From Streptomyces sp. NBC_00273 (lineage in GTDB: Bacteria > Actinomycetota > Actinomycetes > Streptomycetales > Streptomycetaceae): a stretch of DNA of 64,000 nt. This document shows positions 41,255 to 50,316 of this stretch, one piece after another. Made by a program: the position numbers and the translations under genes. Numbering within the stretch: the stretch's first letter is position 1; every line of letters begins with the position of its first letter. The notes under the pieces were generated by a model. That model was not told the DNA's origin. It searched no databases and saw nothing but the letters and a program-made list of their open reading frames with translations. Where the stretch lies: assembly GCF_036178145.1 (NCBI RefSeq), contig NZ_CP108067.1, positions 8,385,001 through 8,449,000 on the forward strand, written 5' to 3'.

Positions 41255-42879
41255 CGGGGCACCTCCTGCTCCGTGCAGCGCAGCAGGTACTGCGAGGCCG
41301 AGGCGGACTTGTTCCCGGCGGTGGGCTTGGTGGTGACCCGGATGCCGCCGTAGCAGCCACGGAAGCGGGGGAAGGTGTGGGACCTGTTCTCGGTGACCGT
41401 CGAGCCGGCCGGGACCACGAACGACTCCGCCGCTCCGTCGCGGACGGAGTAGGAGCCTTGCGTACGGTCCAGGAACCATTCCACCGTCACGGTGACCGAT
41501 CCGGTGCCCTGGGAGGTGACCGAGATGGCCGCGTCGCCACGGTAGACGCCGGGCTTGAGCGTGACGGAGACGTCCGTGACCTTCAGCGTTGGAGTGGGTG
41601 TCGGGGTCGGCGTGGTCGGCGTGGGGGACCAGCTCACCGTCGGCTTCGGGGTGGGGCTCGTGGACCACGACGGAGAAGCCGAGGGAGACGTGGACGCGGA
41701 CGGCGAGGGGCTCGGGGACGCCGAAGGGCTCGGACTCGGCGACGGGGAGGCGGAGTCCGTCGGGCTCGGGTTCGCGCTCGGCGAGGCCGATCCGGGCGGG
41801 GCCGCGCTCGTCGTGGCGAAGGCGCTCACCGCCGAAGCCGCGTCCGGGGCCGCGCCGATCGCGTCCGTCGTCAGGACCAGCACGGTTCCCAGTACCAGCG
41901 CCACGCCCGCCGCGAGCCAGCCGCGGCGCCCCGGCGCCCAGCCGGAACCGCCGGGCACCTCGGTCGTGGCGAACGCCGTGGTACCGGCCGCCGGGCCGCC
42001 CGCCGAGGGGAACAACAGCGGCAGCAGGGCGGCCAGCGCCGCCAGCTTGCGCTGCCCGCGCTCCTCCCACTCGGGCCCGTACGCCGCCAGCGCCACCCCC
42101 TCCAGCTCGGCCACGAACGCCTCGGCGTTCTCCGGCCGCTGCTCGGGCGCCTTCGCGAGGCCGCGCCGGATCAGCGGACGTACGGGCTCGGGCGCCTCCG
42201 TCTCCGGTACCGGCGCCTCGATGTGCTGGACGGCCAGCTCGGCGAAGTTCTCCCCGTCGTAGGGCTTGCGGCCGGTGAGGCACTCGAAGAAGGTCGCCGT
42301 CGCCGCGTACACGTCGGCCGCGGGCGAGGCCGGCCGGCCCTGCCACTGCTCGGGAGCCATGTAGGCGGGGGTTCCGGCCACGCCGGGCGTGCTGCCCCGG
42401 TTCGCCGCGATCCCGAAGTCCACCAGCTTCGACGAGCCGTCCGGCGCGACCAGCACGTTCTCGGGCTTGTAGTCGCGGTGGACGACGCCCGCGCGGTGCG
42501 CCGCCGCGAGCCCCAGCAGGGACCCCTTGAGGACCACCAGCGCGGCCTCGGCGTCGGCCCGCCCGGACTGCTTCAGCAGTGCGCGCAGGGAGATGCCGTC
42601 CACCAGCTCCATGACGATGGCCGCGCCGCCCGTCGCCTCCACGTACTCGTAGAGCCTGACCACGTACGGGGTCTGCAGCCCGCCCAGGAGGCGGGCCTCG
42701 GCCCGGAACTCCCCGACGAACGCCGGATCCTGGCGCAGCCGGTCGCTGAGGTACTTCACGGCGACCGGGGTGCCCGTGCCGTCGTGGACGGCGAGCACCA
42801 CGCGGCCGCTGCCGCCCGAACCGAGCTCGCGGACCTCGGTGTAACCGGGGACCGACCATGCCGCCCGCGTGTCGTCCAT
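41251..42879 (-). CDS. Receptor-like Ser/Thr protein kinase (PASTA-less)
   Basis: A 542-residue Hanks-type kinase. The Gly loop is LGSGGSGRVVLA, the ATP Lys is K42 in VAVKYL, the catalytic loop is VVHRDYKPENVLV, followed by KLVDFGIA and GTPAYMAPEQW. The kinase domain (about 1-270) is followed by a TM (GWLAAGVALVLGTVLVL), a Ser/Pro/Thr-rich spacer of about 80 residues (SPSPSPSPSASPSP...) and an extracellular beta-rich domain with two Cys. It senses an unknown extracytoplasmic signal. Start ATG 42879. Confidence 0.93.
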   Translation of the reverse strand: MDDTRAAWSVPGYTEVRELGSGGSGRVVLAVHDGTGTPVAVKYLSDRLRQDPAFVGEFRAEARLLGGLQTPYVVRLYEYVEATGGAAIVMELVDGISLRALLKQSGRADAEAALVVLKGSLLGLAAAHRAGVVHRDYKPENVLVAPDGSSKLVDFGIAANRGSTPGVAGTPAYMAPEQWQGRPASPAADVYAATATFFECLTGRKPYDGENFAELAVQHIEAPVPETEAPEPVRPLIRRGLAKAPEQRPENAEAFVAELEGVALAAYGPEWEERGQRKLAALAALLPLLFPSAGGPAAGTTAFATTEVPGGSGWAPGRRGWLAAGVALVLGTVLVLTTDAIGAAPDAASAVSAFATTSAAPPGSASPSANPSPTDSASPSPSPSPSASPSPSPSASTSPSASPSWSTSPTPKPTVSWSPTPTTPTPTPTPTLKVTDVSVTLKPGVYRGDAAISVTSQGTGSVTVTVEWFLDRTQGSYSVRDGAAESFVVPAGSTVTENRSHTFPRFRGCYGGIRVTTKPTAGNKSASASQYLLRCTEQEVPR

Positions 42880-43023
42880 CGTTCCTGCCCCCTACCTGCC
42901 GTGTGGCGCCGCTGCATCGCTCGGACGACCGGTCCCGGACCGGCGTCCACCGGCCCTCCCGGGGCCGGACGCCCCATGGGACGTGGTTTCCGCCGTGGCC
43001 GGTTCCCAACCACGGCGGACGCC

Positions 43024-44277
43024 TCAGGCCGCGGCCGACATGGCGCCGATCATGGCGTGCAGCCGGTCGGCCGCAGCCCGCCCGAAGGCCGGATCGTTGA
43101 TGTGCGTGTCGTAGTCGTAGAGCCTCGTGGCACTGCCCCGCAGGCCCTCGCGCAGCGCGGAGAACAAGGCCCGGTCCGCGCCGGGGTCATGGTACGGCCC
43201 GCCCGGCGCGCCGAGCGTGGACAGTCCACGGAGCGGGACGCAGACCGCCGTGGGGCCGCTCGCCGCGCACAGTTTCGCGGCGACCCGGCGGCCGAGCTCC
43301 GCGCACTCGGCCGCGGTCGTACGGGTCACCGTGATGGACGGGTTGTGGACGTGGACGCCCCGGTCGCGGACCTGCCGGGGCAGGCTCTCCAGCGGGCCGA
43401 ACTTCACCATGTCCAGCGCCCCCAGGCTCACCACCTGCGGGATCCCGGCCCGCCCGGCCGCGCTGAGCCGGTCCGGTCCCGCGGTGAGGATGCCCCCGCA
43501 CAGGTCGTCGGCGAGCTCGCTGAGGGTGAGGTCGAGGACGCCCGCGAAGACCCCCTGGCCGGCCAGGGTCTCCAGGGTGCGGCCGCCGGTGCCGCTGACG
43601 TGGAAGACCAACACCTCGTAGCCGAGTTCCGTCAGCCGCTCGCGCGCCGCGTCCACCCCGGCCGTGGTCACGCCCGCCATGCTCGCCGCGACCAGGGGGC
43701 GGCCGCCCGCGCCCAGCCGGGGCGGCCGCCCCTCCGCGGAGGAACGGTCGTAGGCCCGGGCCATCCCGGTGATCGCCGCCACGGCGTTCGCCAGGACCGG
43801 TGCGGAGACGCTGTTGATCCCCGCGATGTCCACCACGCTGTACATCATGGTGATGTCCGAGGAGCCCACGTAGGGGCGTACGTCCCCGGACGCCATGGAC
43901 GAGACCATCAGTTTCGGTACGCCCAGCGGCAGGGCGCGCATCGCCCGGGTGGCGATGGAAGTGCCGCCGCTCCCGCCGATGGCGAGCACCCCGTGCAGCC
44001 TGCCCTCGGCGTGCAGGCGTAAGAGGGTCGCCTCCGCGCCCCTCGCCATGGTGGTCACGGCCGCACCCCGGTCGGCGGCCGTGAGCAGTTCCGACAGTTC
44101 CGTTCCGGCCGCCCGCGCCACCGCATCACGCGGTACGTCGGCGGCGACCCGGGGTTCGCCCATGATTCCCGTGTCGACCAGTACCACTTCGACGCCGGCG
44201 CGCAACAGCCTCTCGCGCAGCCAGCCGTACTCCACACCCTTGGTGTCCAAGGTCCCCACCAGCACGACGTTGGTCAT
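43024..44277 (-). CDS. Tm-1-like ATP-binding domain protein (UPF0261)
   Basis: A 417-residue protein of the UPF0261/Tm-1 N-terminal family: VVLVGTLDTKGVEYGWLRER, AIGGSGGTSIATRAMRALPL, VGSSDITMMYSVVDIAGINS, and HVHNPSITVTRTTAAECAEL. In tomato the Tm-1 N-terminal domain binds ATP and blocks a viral replicase; the bacterial role is unresolved. In many bacteria a phosphoenolpyruvate-hydrolase-like TIM barrel gene is adjacent; it is absent here. Start ATG 44277 (alternative ATG 44292). Confidence 0.88.
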   Translation of the reverse strand: MTNVVLVGTLDTKGVEYGWLRERLLRAGVEVVLVDTGIMGEPRVAADVPRDAVARAAGTELSELLTAADRGAAVTTMARGAEATLLRLHAEGRLHGVLAIGGSGGTSIATRAMRALPLGVPKLMVSSMASGDVRPYVGSSDITMMYSVVDIAGINSVSAPVLANAVAAITGMARAYDRSSAEGRPPRLGAGGRPLVAASMAGVTTAGVDAARERLTELGYEVLVFHVSGTGGRTLETLAGQGVFAGVLDLTLSELADDLCGGILTAGPDRLSAAGRAGIPQVVSLGALDMVKFGPLESLPRQVRDRGVHVHNPSITVTRTTAAECAELGRRVAAKLCAASGPTAVCVPLRGLSTLGAPGGPYHDPGADRALFSALREGLRGSATRLYDYDTHINDPAFGRAAADRLHAMIGAMSAAA

Positions 44278-44325
44278 GTGTGCAATGTCCATGCAGGTAA
44301 GGGTGTTGGCAAGTGCAAGTGTGGG

Positions 44326-44805
44326 TCAAACCTTCAGGAGCCCCAACAGTCGTTCCAAGAAAGGGAGTTGGGATGGAATCAGCATGTTTTGCGCCAGGGG
44401 CGGAGCAAACCAGGCCACTCGGTCCAGCTCCGGGAACTCCTGGACGTTCCCGGAGTGTGGGGGCCACTCCATCGTGAAGGTCCCGGGCACCATCAGCGCG
44501 GGGTCGAGATCCGCCTCCACCGCCCAGATGGTCACCAGCTTCCCGCTGGTCAGGCGTACCTCGCCCAGCGGCAGGTAGTCGCCCTCCGGCGGGGGCAGCC
44601 CGATCTCCTCGGTGAACTCGCGGCGGGCCGCGTCCCGAGGAGTCTCCTCCGGACCGTATTCACCCTTGGGGATGGCCCAGTCCCCGGACTGCCGTCCGGC
44701 CCAGAGCGGGCCGCCCATGTGTCCGAGGAGCACCTCGACACCGGACTCCGGCTCCGGACCGGTCCGCCGGAAGAGGAGCAGTCCGGCACTGCGTTTGTGT
44801 GTCAT
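44326..44805 (-). CDS. Nudix hydrolase
   Basis: A 159-residue Nudix protein of the YfcD/NTP-pyrophosphohydrolase-like group. The box reads GEYGPEETPRDAARREFTEE then IG, preceded by SGDWAIPKG. A WAVEADLDP segment and a C-terminal WFAPPLAQNML follow. Its start is ATG 44805 (ATG 44817 is possible). The gene lies between the Tm-1-like gene and the CDF transporter on the same strand. Substrate unknown. Confidence 0.9.
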   Translation of the reverse strand: MTHKRSAGLLLFRRTGPEPESGVEVLLGHMGGPLWAGRQSGDWAIPKGEYGPEETPRDAARREFTEEIGLPPPEGDYLPLGEVRLTSGKLVTIWAVEADLDPALMVPGTFTMEWPPHSGNVQEFPELDRVAWFAPPLAQNMLIPSQLPFLERLLGLLKV

Positions 44806-44862
44806 GGGTACATCCATGCCCCGTACGGACCCCGGCCAGTGACGCGGGTACGCGTTCTGCCG

Positions 44863-45921
44863 TCAGTGGTCGTGCGGGCCCTGCCGGTGGACCGGACCGT
44901 GCGCGTCCGCGCAGTGCGCGTCGGACGCGCCCCCGCCCGCGCGGCCGACCGTGAGCAGGGACTCCTGCGCGTGGTCCACCTGGAGGGTGGTGTGCGTGAT
45001 CCCGTACTCCTTGTCGAGCAGCCCCTCCAGGTCCCGGCGCACGGCGTGGCAGTCACCCGCCGGCTCCACCAGCACGTGTGCGGACAGTGCCGCCTGGCCC
45101 GAGGTGATCGTCCAGATGTGCAGGTCGTGCACCTCGGTGACGGGCGGGTGCCCGACCAGCCGGTCGCCGACCGCGTCCGGGTCCACGTGGGCCGGGGCGG
45201 CCTCCAGGAGGATCCGGCCGGACTCGCGGACCAGCCCGTAACCCGCCTTGACCATCAGCACCACCACGACCAGCGTGGCGATCGCGTCCGCCTGTCGGAA
45301 ACCGGTGGTCAGAACGATCAGACCGGCGATCGCGGTGCCGATGAAGGCGAAGAGGTCGTTCAGGATGTGCTGGTAGGCGCCCTCGACGACGAGCGCGGAA
45401 CGGTTCGCCCGGGAGATGCACCAGGCCGCGGCCACGTTGACGACGATGCCCGCGAGCGCCGTCACCACGACCAGCCCGCCCTCCACCGGCGGCGGGTCCA
45501 GCAGCCGCCGCACCGCCTCGTACGCCAGCCAGACCGCCAGCAGGATCAGCGTCAGCCCGTTCGCCTGGGCGGAGAGTATCTCCGCCCGCTTGAGGCCGTA
45601 CGTGAAGCCGCCGCGGGCGGGGCGCGCGGCCAGCCGCATGGCGATCAGCGCCAGGACGATCGAGACCGCGTCGGTCAGCATGTGGGCCGCGTCGGAGATC
45701 AGGGCCAGCGAGTTGGCCATGAAGCCGATGACCACCTCGACGGCCATGAACCCGCCGATCAGGGCGAGTGCGATCGCCAGCCAGCGCCGGTCGGCATCGG
45801 CCGCCACGCCGTGGCTGTGCCCGCCGGGCCCGTGGCCGTGGCCGTGGCCCGCGGGCCCGTTCGCGCGTCCGTTCCCGTTCCCGTGTCCGTGGCCGTCGTG
45901 CGCGTGGTCGTGCCCACTCAT
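44863..45921 (-). CDS. Cation diffusion facilitator (Zn/Co/Cd efflux)
   Basis: A 352-residue CDF transporter exchanging divalent metal for protons. A His-rich cytosolic N-terminus (HDHAHDGHGHGNG, GHGHGHGPGGHSHG) probably buffers metal. Six membrane segments follow, with the transport site in SDAAHMLTDAVS (HxxxD, TM2) and EGAYQHILNDLFAF (HxxxD, TM5), then the cytosolic CTD (HDLHIWTITSGQAALSAHVL). The HxxxD pair in both helices points to zinc. ATG 45921 has GGGGGA upstream. Divergent from the FHA-ABC gene. Confidence 0.92.
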   Translation of the reverse strand: MSGHDHAHDGHGHGNGNGRANGPAGHGHGHGPGGHSHGVAADADRRWLAIALALIGGFMAVEVVIGFMANSLALISDAAHMLTDAVSIVLALIAMRLAARPARGGFTYGLKRAEILSAQANGLTLILLAVWLAYEAVRRLLDPPPVEGGLVVVTALAGIVVNVAAAWCISRANRSALVVEGAYQHILNDLFAFIGTAIAGLIVLTTGFRQADAIATLVVVVLMVKAGYGLVRESGRILLEAAPAHVDPDAVGDRLVGHPPVTEVHDLHIWTITSGQAALSAHVLVEPAGDCHAVRRDLEGLLDKEYGITHTTLQVDHAQESLLTVGRAGGGASDAHCADAHGPVHRQGPHDH

Positions 45922-46100
45922 GGCGTCCCCCGTCTCGTCGCGGCACCCGTGTGTTCGGTCCCGTCGCGTGAAGTGAAGCGCACCCCGGCGGGATCGGCAA
46001 AGGCTGCAACGGGGACCGTTGTCATTACCCATAAGAGGCCTCTGACCTGCGGTGATGTCTGACCGGTGCCGGACCTTCCCGATCGTGGGAAAATCTGGTC

Positions 46101-48485
46101 ATGGTCCAGCGCCCAAGTGTGCCGACCGCGCCCCAGCTCGTCCTGGTGACCGACTGGGGCGCCACCGAGATGGATCCCGACCGGATCTACCACGTCGGTC
46201 GGGACCCGCTTTGCGAGATCTGCCTCGACGACGCCCGCGTCTCCTGGCACCACGCGATCCTGCGCCCGGACGGCGACCACTGGACGCTGGAGGACGAGGG
46301 CAGCACCAACGGCACCTTCGCCGACGGTCACCGCGTCCACGAGTGGAGCGTCGGCGTCGGCACGGAACTGCGCTTCGGCAGCATCGACGACGGGCCGCGC
46401 GCCGCCGTCATCGGTCCCGCGCCGCCGCCCCCGCCCGCACCACCCCCCGCGCCCGGCACCGGCCGCCCCTCCCACGTCACGAACCCGGCCATGACCGGCA
46501 CCTTCCGGCAGCCGACGACCGTGCGTCCGCTTCCCGTCCGCACCGCCGTCCGCATCGGCCGCGCCCCCGAGAGCGACCTCGTCGTCGACGACCTCACCGT
46601 GTCCCGTCGCCACGCCGAGCTGCACGCCCTCGCCGACGGCAGCTACGAGATCGTCGACCTCGGCAGCCACAACGGCACCTACCTCAACGGCGCCGCCGTG
46701 ACCCGGGCCACCCCCGTCACCGAGGGCGACATCGTCGGCATCGGCCACTCGGTCTTCTGCCTCGTCGGCGACCAGCTCCAGGAGTTCGTGGACACCGGCG
46801 AGGTCTCCCTCGACGTCCAGGGCCTCACCGTCGCCGTCGACCGCGGCCGCAAGACCCTCCTCGACCAGATCTCCTTCCCGGTCGGCGCCAAATGCCTGCT
46901 CGCCGTCGTGGGCCCCAGCGGAGCGGGCAAGTCCACCCTGCTCGGCGCGCTGACCGGCCTGCGCCCCGCCGACCAGGGCACCGTCCTGTACGACGGCCGC
47001 GACCTCTACCGCGACTACGCCGAACTGCGCAGCCGCATCGGCCTCGTCCCGCAGGACGACATCCTGCACTCCCAGCTCACCGTCCGGCGCGCCCTCACCT
47101 ACGCCGCCGAACTGCGCTTCCCGCAGGACACCGCCAAGGCCGAACGCCAGGCCCGGGTCGACGAGGTGATCGGTGAGCTCGGCCTCGAACAGCGTGCCGA
47201 CCAGCCCATCCACAGCCTCTCCGGCGGCCAGCGCAAACGCGTCTCCGTCGCCCTGGAACTGCTCACCAAGCCCTCCCTGCTCTTCCTGGACGAGCCCACC
47301 TCCGGACTCGACCCCGGCATGGACCGCTCGGTGATGAACATGCTGCGCGACCTCGCGGACGACGGCCGCACGGTCATCGTCGTCACCCACAGCGTGCTCA
47401 ACCTCGAAGGCTGCGACCGCCTCCTCGTCCTCGCCCCGGGCGGGCGCATCGCGTACTACGGCGCCCCCGGGGAGGCCCTCGACTTCTTCGGCTTCGAGCA
47501 ATGGCCCGAGGCCTTCGAAGCCTTCGAGAACCAGCGCGACCGCGACTGGGCCGGGGAGTACCGGGCCTCGCCGCTGTACCGCCGCCACATCGACGTCACC
47601 GCCGGCCGGCTCCCGCTCACGGCGCAGGCCGAACGGGCCGCCGGGGTCCCGCCGCAGCCACCGCCCAAGGCCCAGAGCTGGGGCTCCCAGCTCTCCACCC
47701 TGATCCGCCGGTACGCCGCCGTGCTCAGGTCCGACCGGACCTTCCTGGTCATCATGGTCGCGCTGCCCTTCGTCATGGGCGCCATGACCCGCGCACTGGC
47801 CGGCAACACCCTCAACGCCGAAACGGCCCTGAACGCCCTGTTCATCCTGTGCGTGGGCGGAGTCCTGATCGGCGCCGCCAACGCGGTGCGCGAACTCGTC
47901 AAGGAACGCGTCATCTACCAGCGAGAACGGTCCGTCGGCCTGTCCCGGTCGGCCTACCTGATGTCCAAAGTGGTGGTCCTCGGCGCGATCACCGTCGCCC
48001 AGGCCGTGGTCCTCACCCTGGTGGGCCTGGCGGGCGTCACCATCAACGCTCCCGGTGGCCGCGGCCTCTTCATGCCACCGCTCATGGAGATCACCCTCGC
48101 CGTCGCCCTGCTGTCCGTCACCGCGATGCTGCTCGGCCTGCTGATCTCCGCCCTGGTGACCAAGGAGGAGGTCACCATGCCGCTGCTGGTCCTCCTCACG
48201 ATCGTCCAGGTCGTCTTCTGCGGCTCCCTGCTGAAACTCACCGGCGTCCCCGTCATCGAACAGCTGGCCTGGTTCGTACCGGCCCGGTGGGCCATGGGAG
48301 CCATGGCGGGCACCATCGACCTCGGCGCGATCGTGCCCGGCAAGATCACCCAAGACCCGCTGTTCGACCACGAGGCCCACCTCTGGCTCCTCGAAATGGG
48401 CATGCTCGTCGTCCTGTCCGTGCTCTTCGGCGTGCTGGTCGCCCGGCTGCTGCGCCGCCACGAGCCGACCGTCATGCGGAAGTAG
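46101..48485 (+). CDS. FHA-FHA-ABC transporter (ABC-2/WBC type)
   Basis: A 794-residue exporter half. FHA1 (about 28-95: HVGRDPLCEICLDDARVSWH, GSTNGTF) and FHA2 (about 148-215: IGRAPESDLVVDDLTVSRRH, GSHNGTYLNG) bind phosphothreonine. The ABC domain has Walker A VGPSGAGKST near 270, LSGGQRKR near 372 and FLDEPTSGLD. From about residue 545 there are six membrane segments of ABCG type. The layout equals mycobacterial Rv1747, which is regulated by Ser/Thr kinase phosphorylation. A kinase is encoded two genes downstream in the same operon. Confidence 0.93.
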   Translation: MVQRPSVPTAPQLVLVTDWGATEMDPDRIYHVGRDPLCEICLDDARVSWHHAILRPDGDHWTLEDEGSTNGTFADGHRVHEWSVGVGTELRFGSIDDGPRAAVIGPAPPPPPAPPPAPGTGRPSHVTNPAMTGTFRQPTTVRPLPVRTAVRIGRAPESDLVVDDLTVSRRHAELHALADGSYEIVDLGSHNGTYLNGAAVTRATPVTEGDIVGIGHSVFCLVGDQLQEFVDTGEVSLDVQGLTVAVDRGRKTLLDQISFPVGAKCLLAVVGPSGAGKSTLLGALTGLRPADQGTVLYDGRDLYRDYAELRSRIGLVPQDDILHSQLTVRRALTYAAELRFPQDTAKAERQARVDEVIGELGLEQRADQPIHSLSGGQRKRVSVALELLTKPSLLFLDEPTSGLDPGMDRSVMNMLRDLADDGRTVIVVTHSVLNLEGCDRLLVLAPGGRIAYYGAPGEALDFFGFEQWPEAFEAFENQRDRDWAGEYRASPLYRRHIDVTAGRLPLTAQAERAAGVPPQPPPKAQSWGSQLSTLIRRYAAVLRSDRTFLVIMVALPFVMGAMTRALAGNTLNAETALNALFILCVGGVLIGAANAVRELVKERVIYQRERSVGLSRSAYLMSKVVVLGAITVAQAVVLTLVGLAGVTINAPGGRGLFMPPLMEITLAVALLSVTAMLLGLLISALVTKEEVTMPLLVLLTIVQVVFCGSLLKLTGVPVIEQLAWFVPARWAMGAMAGTIDLGAIVPGKITQDPLFDHEAHLWLLEMGMLVVLSVLFGVLVARLLRRHEPTVMRK

Positions 48486-48490
48486 GCCCC

Positions 48491-49204
48491 ATGAGCAGCC
48501 CGCTGGGTCAACCCGGAGGCGAGGTGGAGGGCTTCCGGCCCACCCATGTGGTGCCGCAGGAGGGACTGCCCGCCTGGGAGGGCCCCGACGTCAGCCGGCC
48601 GACCGTGCCCCTGGACCCGTTCCTGCCCGTGCAGCTGCTGTCCCGGCGCGGGGAGTGGGGGGAGGTCCTGTGCGCCAACGGGTGGTCCGCCTGGGTTGAC
48701 GGGCGGCTGCTGGTCGCCGTACCGCAGCCGCCGCCGACGGCCGGAGGACGGCCCCCGGTCCGCTCCGAGGACCCGCGGCCGCTGCTCACGCGCGGCTCCG
48801 AGGCCCTGGAACGCTACCGGCGGGCCGTGGACGAGCTCGCCTCGGGACGGATCGACGCCGACGCCTTCCGCCGCTCGCTGCGCGGGCTGCGGGCCGGCGT
48901 GGTCATCGACGGGGAGTCGGTGTGGCTCTACGACGAGAAGTCGGGCCGGTGGCTGTACGACGACGGGGACCGCATGACGACCTACGCGGTCGTCGCCGGC
49001 CCGGGGGGTCCGTCCGCGCCCGAACCCGGGCCGCGGCAACCGCCCCCGGACACGACTCCGGCCGGCGGGGCCCCCGTACGGCGGGAACCGCCCCCCACCG
49101 ACGCGGTCGCAATCCCGCGCGAAGAGCCCGGGGACCGGTCCGAACGGGCGGTGGCCCATGATCCGACGCGGATCGTGGAGACCCGCGACCCCGGGGGCGG
49201 CTGA
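48491..49204 (+). CDS. Hypothetical adaptor-like protein in the FHA-ABC operon
   Basis: A 237-residue soluble protein. The N-terminal half contains a small SH3-like stretch (FLPVQLLSRRGEWGEVLCAN followed by GWSAWVDGRLLVAV). The middle RYRRAVDELASGRIDADAFRR resembles a short helical domain and is followed by GLRAGVVIDGESVWLYDE. The C-terminus is Pro/Arg-rich, contains TRIVETRDPGG and possible phospho-Thr sites. It begins 5 nt after the FHA-ABC stop and ends 2 nt before the kinase start, so it is expressed with both. Role inferred only from context. Confidence 0.8.
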   Translation: MSSPLGQPGGEVEGFRPTHVVPQEGLPAWEGPDVSRPTVPLDPFLPVQLLSRRGEWGEVLCANGWSAWVDGRLLVAVPQPPPTAGGRPPVRSEDPRPLLTRGSEALERYRRAVDELASGRIDADAFRRSLRGLRAGVVIDGESVWLYDEKSGRWLYDDGDRMTTYAVVAGPGGPSAPEPGPRQPPPDTTPAGGAPVRREPPPTDAVAIPREEPGDRSERAVAHDPTRIVETRDPGGG

Positions 49205-49206
49205 CG

Positions 49207-50223
49207 GTGGACGAGGAACGGGCGGAGCCCGCCGACGGGTCCCCCACCGACCTGCGCGGCAAGCAGATCGCCGGCTACCTGGTGGAGAGGGAGATCGGGC
49301 GCGGCGGCATGGCCGTCGTCTACGAGGCGCGGGACCTGCGCCTCGACCGGCGCGTGGCACTGAAGCTGCTGGCTCCCGAGCTGGCCCGGAACGACACCTT
49401 CAGACAGCGGTTCGCCCACGAGTCGAAGGTGGCCGCGACCATCGAGCACCCGCACATCGTGCCCGTGTTCGAGGCGGGGGAGGCGGACGGACTGCTCTAC
49501 ATCGCCATGCGCCTCGTCGAGGGACCCGACCTGCGGGTGATGCTGGACCGGACGGGCCCGCTGCCGGTGGAGACGGCCGCGCGGATCGCCGGCCAGGTGG
49601 CCTCCGCGCTGGACGCCGCCCACGCCCACGACCTGGTCCACCGGGACGTGAAGCCGGGCAACATCCTGATCGCCCCGGGCACGGACCGCGACCATCCGGA
49701 ACACGCCTACCTCACGGACTTCGGGCTGACGAAGAAATCGCTGTCGCTGACCGGGTTCACGACCGACGGGCAGTTCGTCGGCACAATGACCTACGTGGCG
49801 CCGGAACAGATCTCGGGGAAGCCGGTGGACGGCCGCTGCGACGTCTACAGCCTGGGGTGCGTCGTCTACGAGGCCCTCGCCGGGGAACCGCCCTTCCAAC
49901 GGGACGACGACATCGCCCTGCTGTGGGCCCACCAGTACGACGCCCCGCCCGCGCTGAGCTCGCGGCGGCCCGGACTGCCGGAGGAGGTGGACGCGGTCCT
50001 GGCGAAGGCGCTGGCCAAGTCTCCGGACGACCGGTGGAACAGCTGTCTGGAGTTCACCGGGGCCCTGCGGCGGGCGGGGGAGGGCGGCCGACCGCCGGGG
50101 CAGGCGGGTGAGGCGGAGGGCGGGGCGGGACGGGCCGCACACCCCGACCTGCCGGCCCCGCCCCCGGTGCCGGCGTGGGCGCTGCCGGTGTTCGACCGAC
50201 CGGCGCCCGGGGGGACGGCCTGA
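49207..50223 (+). CDS. Soluble Ser/Thr protein kinase
   Basis: A 338-residue Hanks-type kinase with all catalytic motifs: IGRGGMAVVYEA, VALKLLAP (Lys ~53), LVHRDVKPGNILI, LTDFGLTKK and GTMTYVAPEQISG. Unlike PknB-type kinases, it has no transmembrane segment or PASTA domains; a Gly/Pro-rich tail of about 55 residues follows the kinase domain. Start GTG 49207, 2 nt after the previous stop. Its obvious partner is the FHA-ABC exporter of the same operon. Confidence 0.93.
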   Translation: MDEERAEPADGSPTDLRGKQIAGYLVEREIGRGGMAVVYEARDLRLDRRVALKLLAPELARNDTFRQRFAHESKVAATIEHPHIVPVFEAGEADGLLYIAMRLVEGPDLRVMLDRTGPLPVETAARIAGQVASALDAAHAHDLVHRDVKPGNILIAPGTDRDHPEHAYLTDFGLTKKSLSLTGFTTDGQFVGTMTYVAPEQISGKPVDGRCDVYSLGCVVYEALAGEPPFQRDDDIALLWAHQYDAPPALSSRRPGLPEEVDAVLAKALAKSPDDRWNSCLEFTGALRRAGEGGRPPGQAGEAEGGAGRAAHPDLPAPPPVPAWALPVFDRPAPGGTA

Positions 50224-50243
50224 GCCGCTCCCGGCTTGCTCGG

Positions 50244-50279
50244 CCCGCTTGGCCCGCTTGGCCCGCTTGGCCCGCTCGG
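50244..50279. repeat. Four 9-bp tandem repeats (CCCGCTTGG) after the kinase gene
   Basis: CCCGCTTGG occurs three times head to tail from 50244 and a fourth time as CCCGCTCGG, followed by CTGCTCGGGC-like copies. It fills most of the 93-bp gap between the kinase stop and the converging streptophobe gene. Confidence 0.8.
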
Positions 50280-50316
50280 GCTGCTCGGGCCGTTCCGCCT
50301 ACTCGTCCTGCCCGGC

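Noticed and set aside
41690..41780. Ser/Pro repeat in the kinase as a mobile or regulatory repeat
   Set aside because: It is an in-frame low-complexity wall spacer typical of receptor kinases, with no DNA-level unit of constant length.
50244..50279. Possible CRISPR-like array
   Set aside because: Units are 9 bp and contiguous with no spacers; the same applies to the 7-bp and 15-bp arrays. No cas genes.
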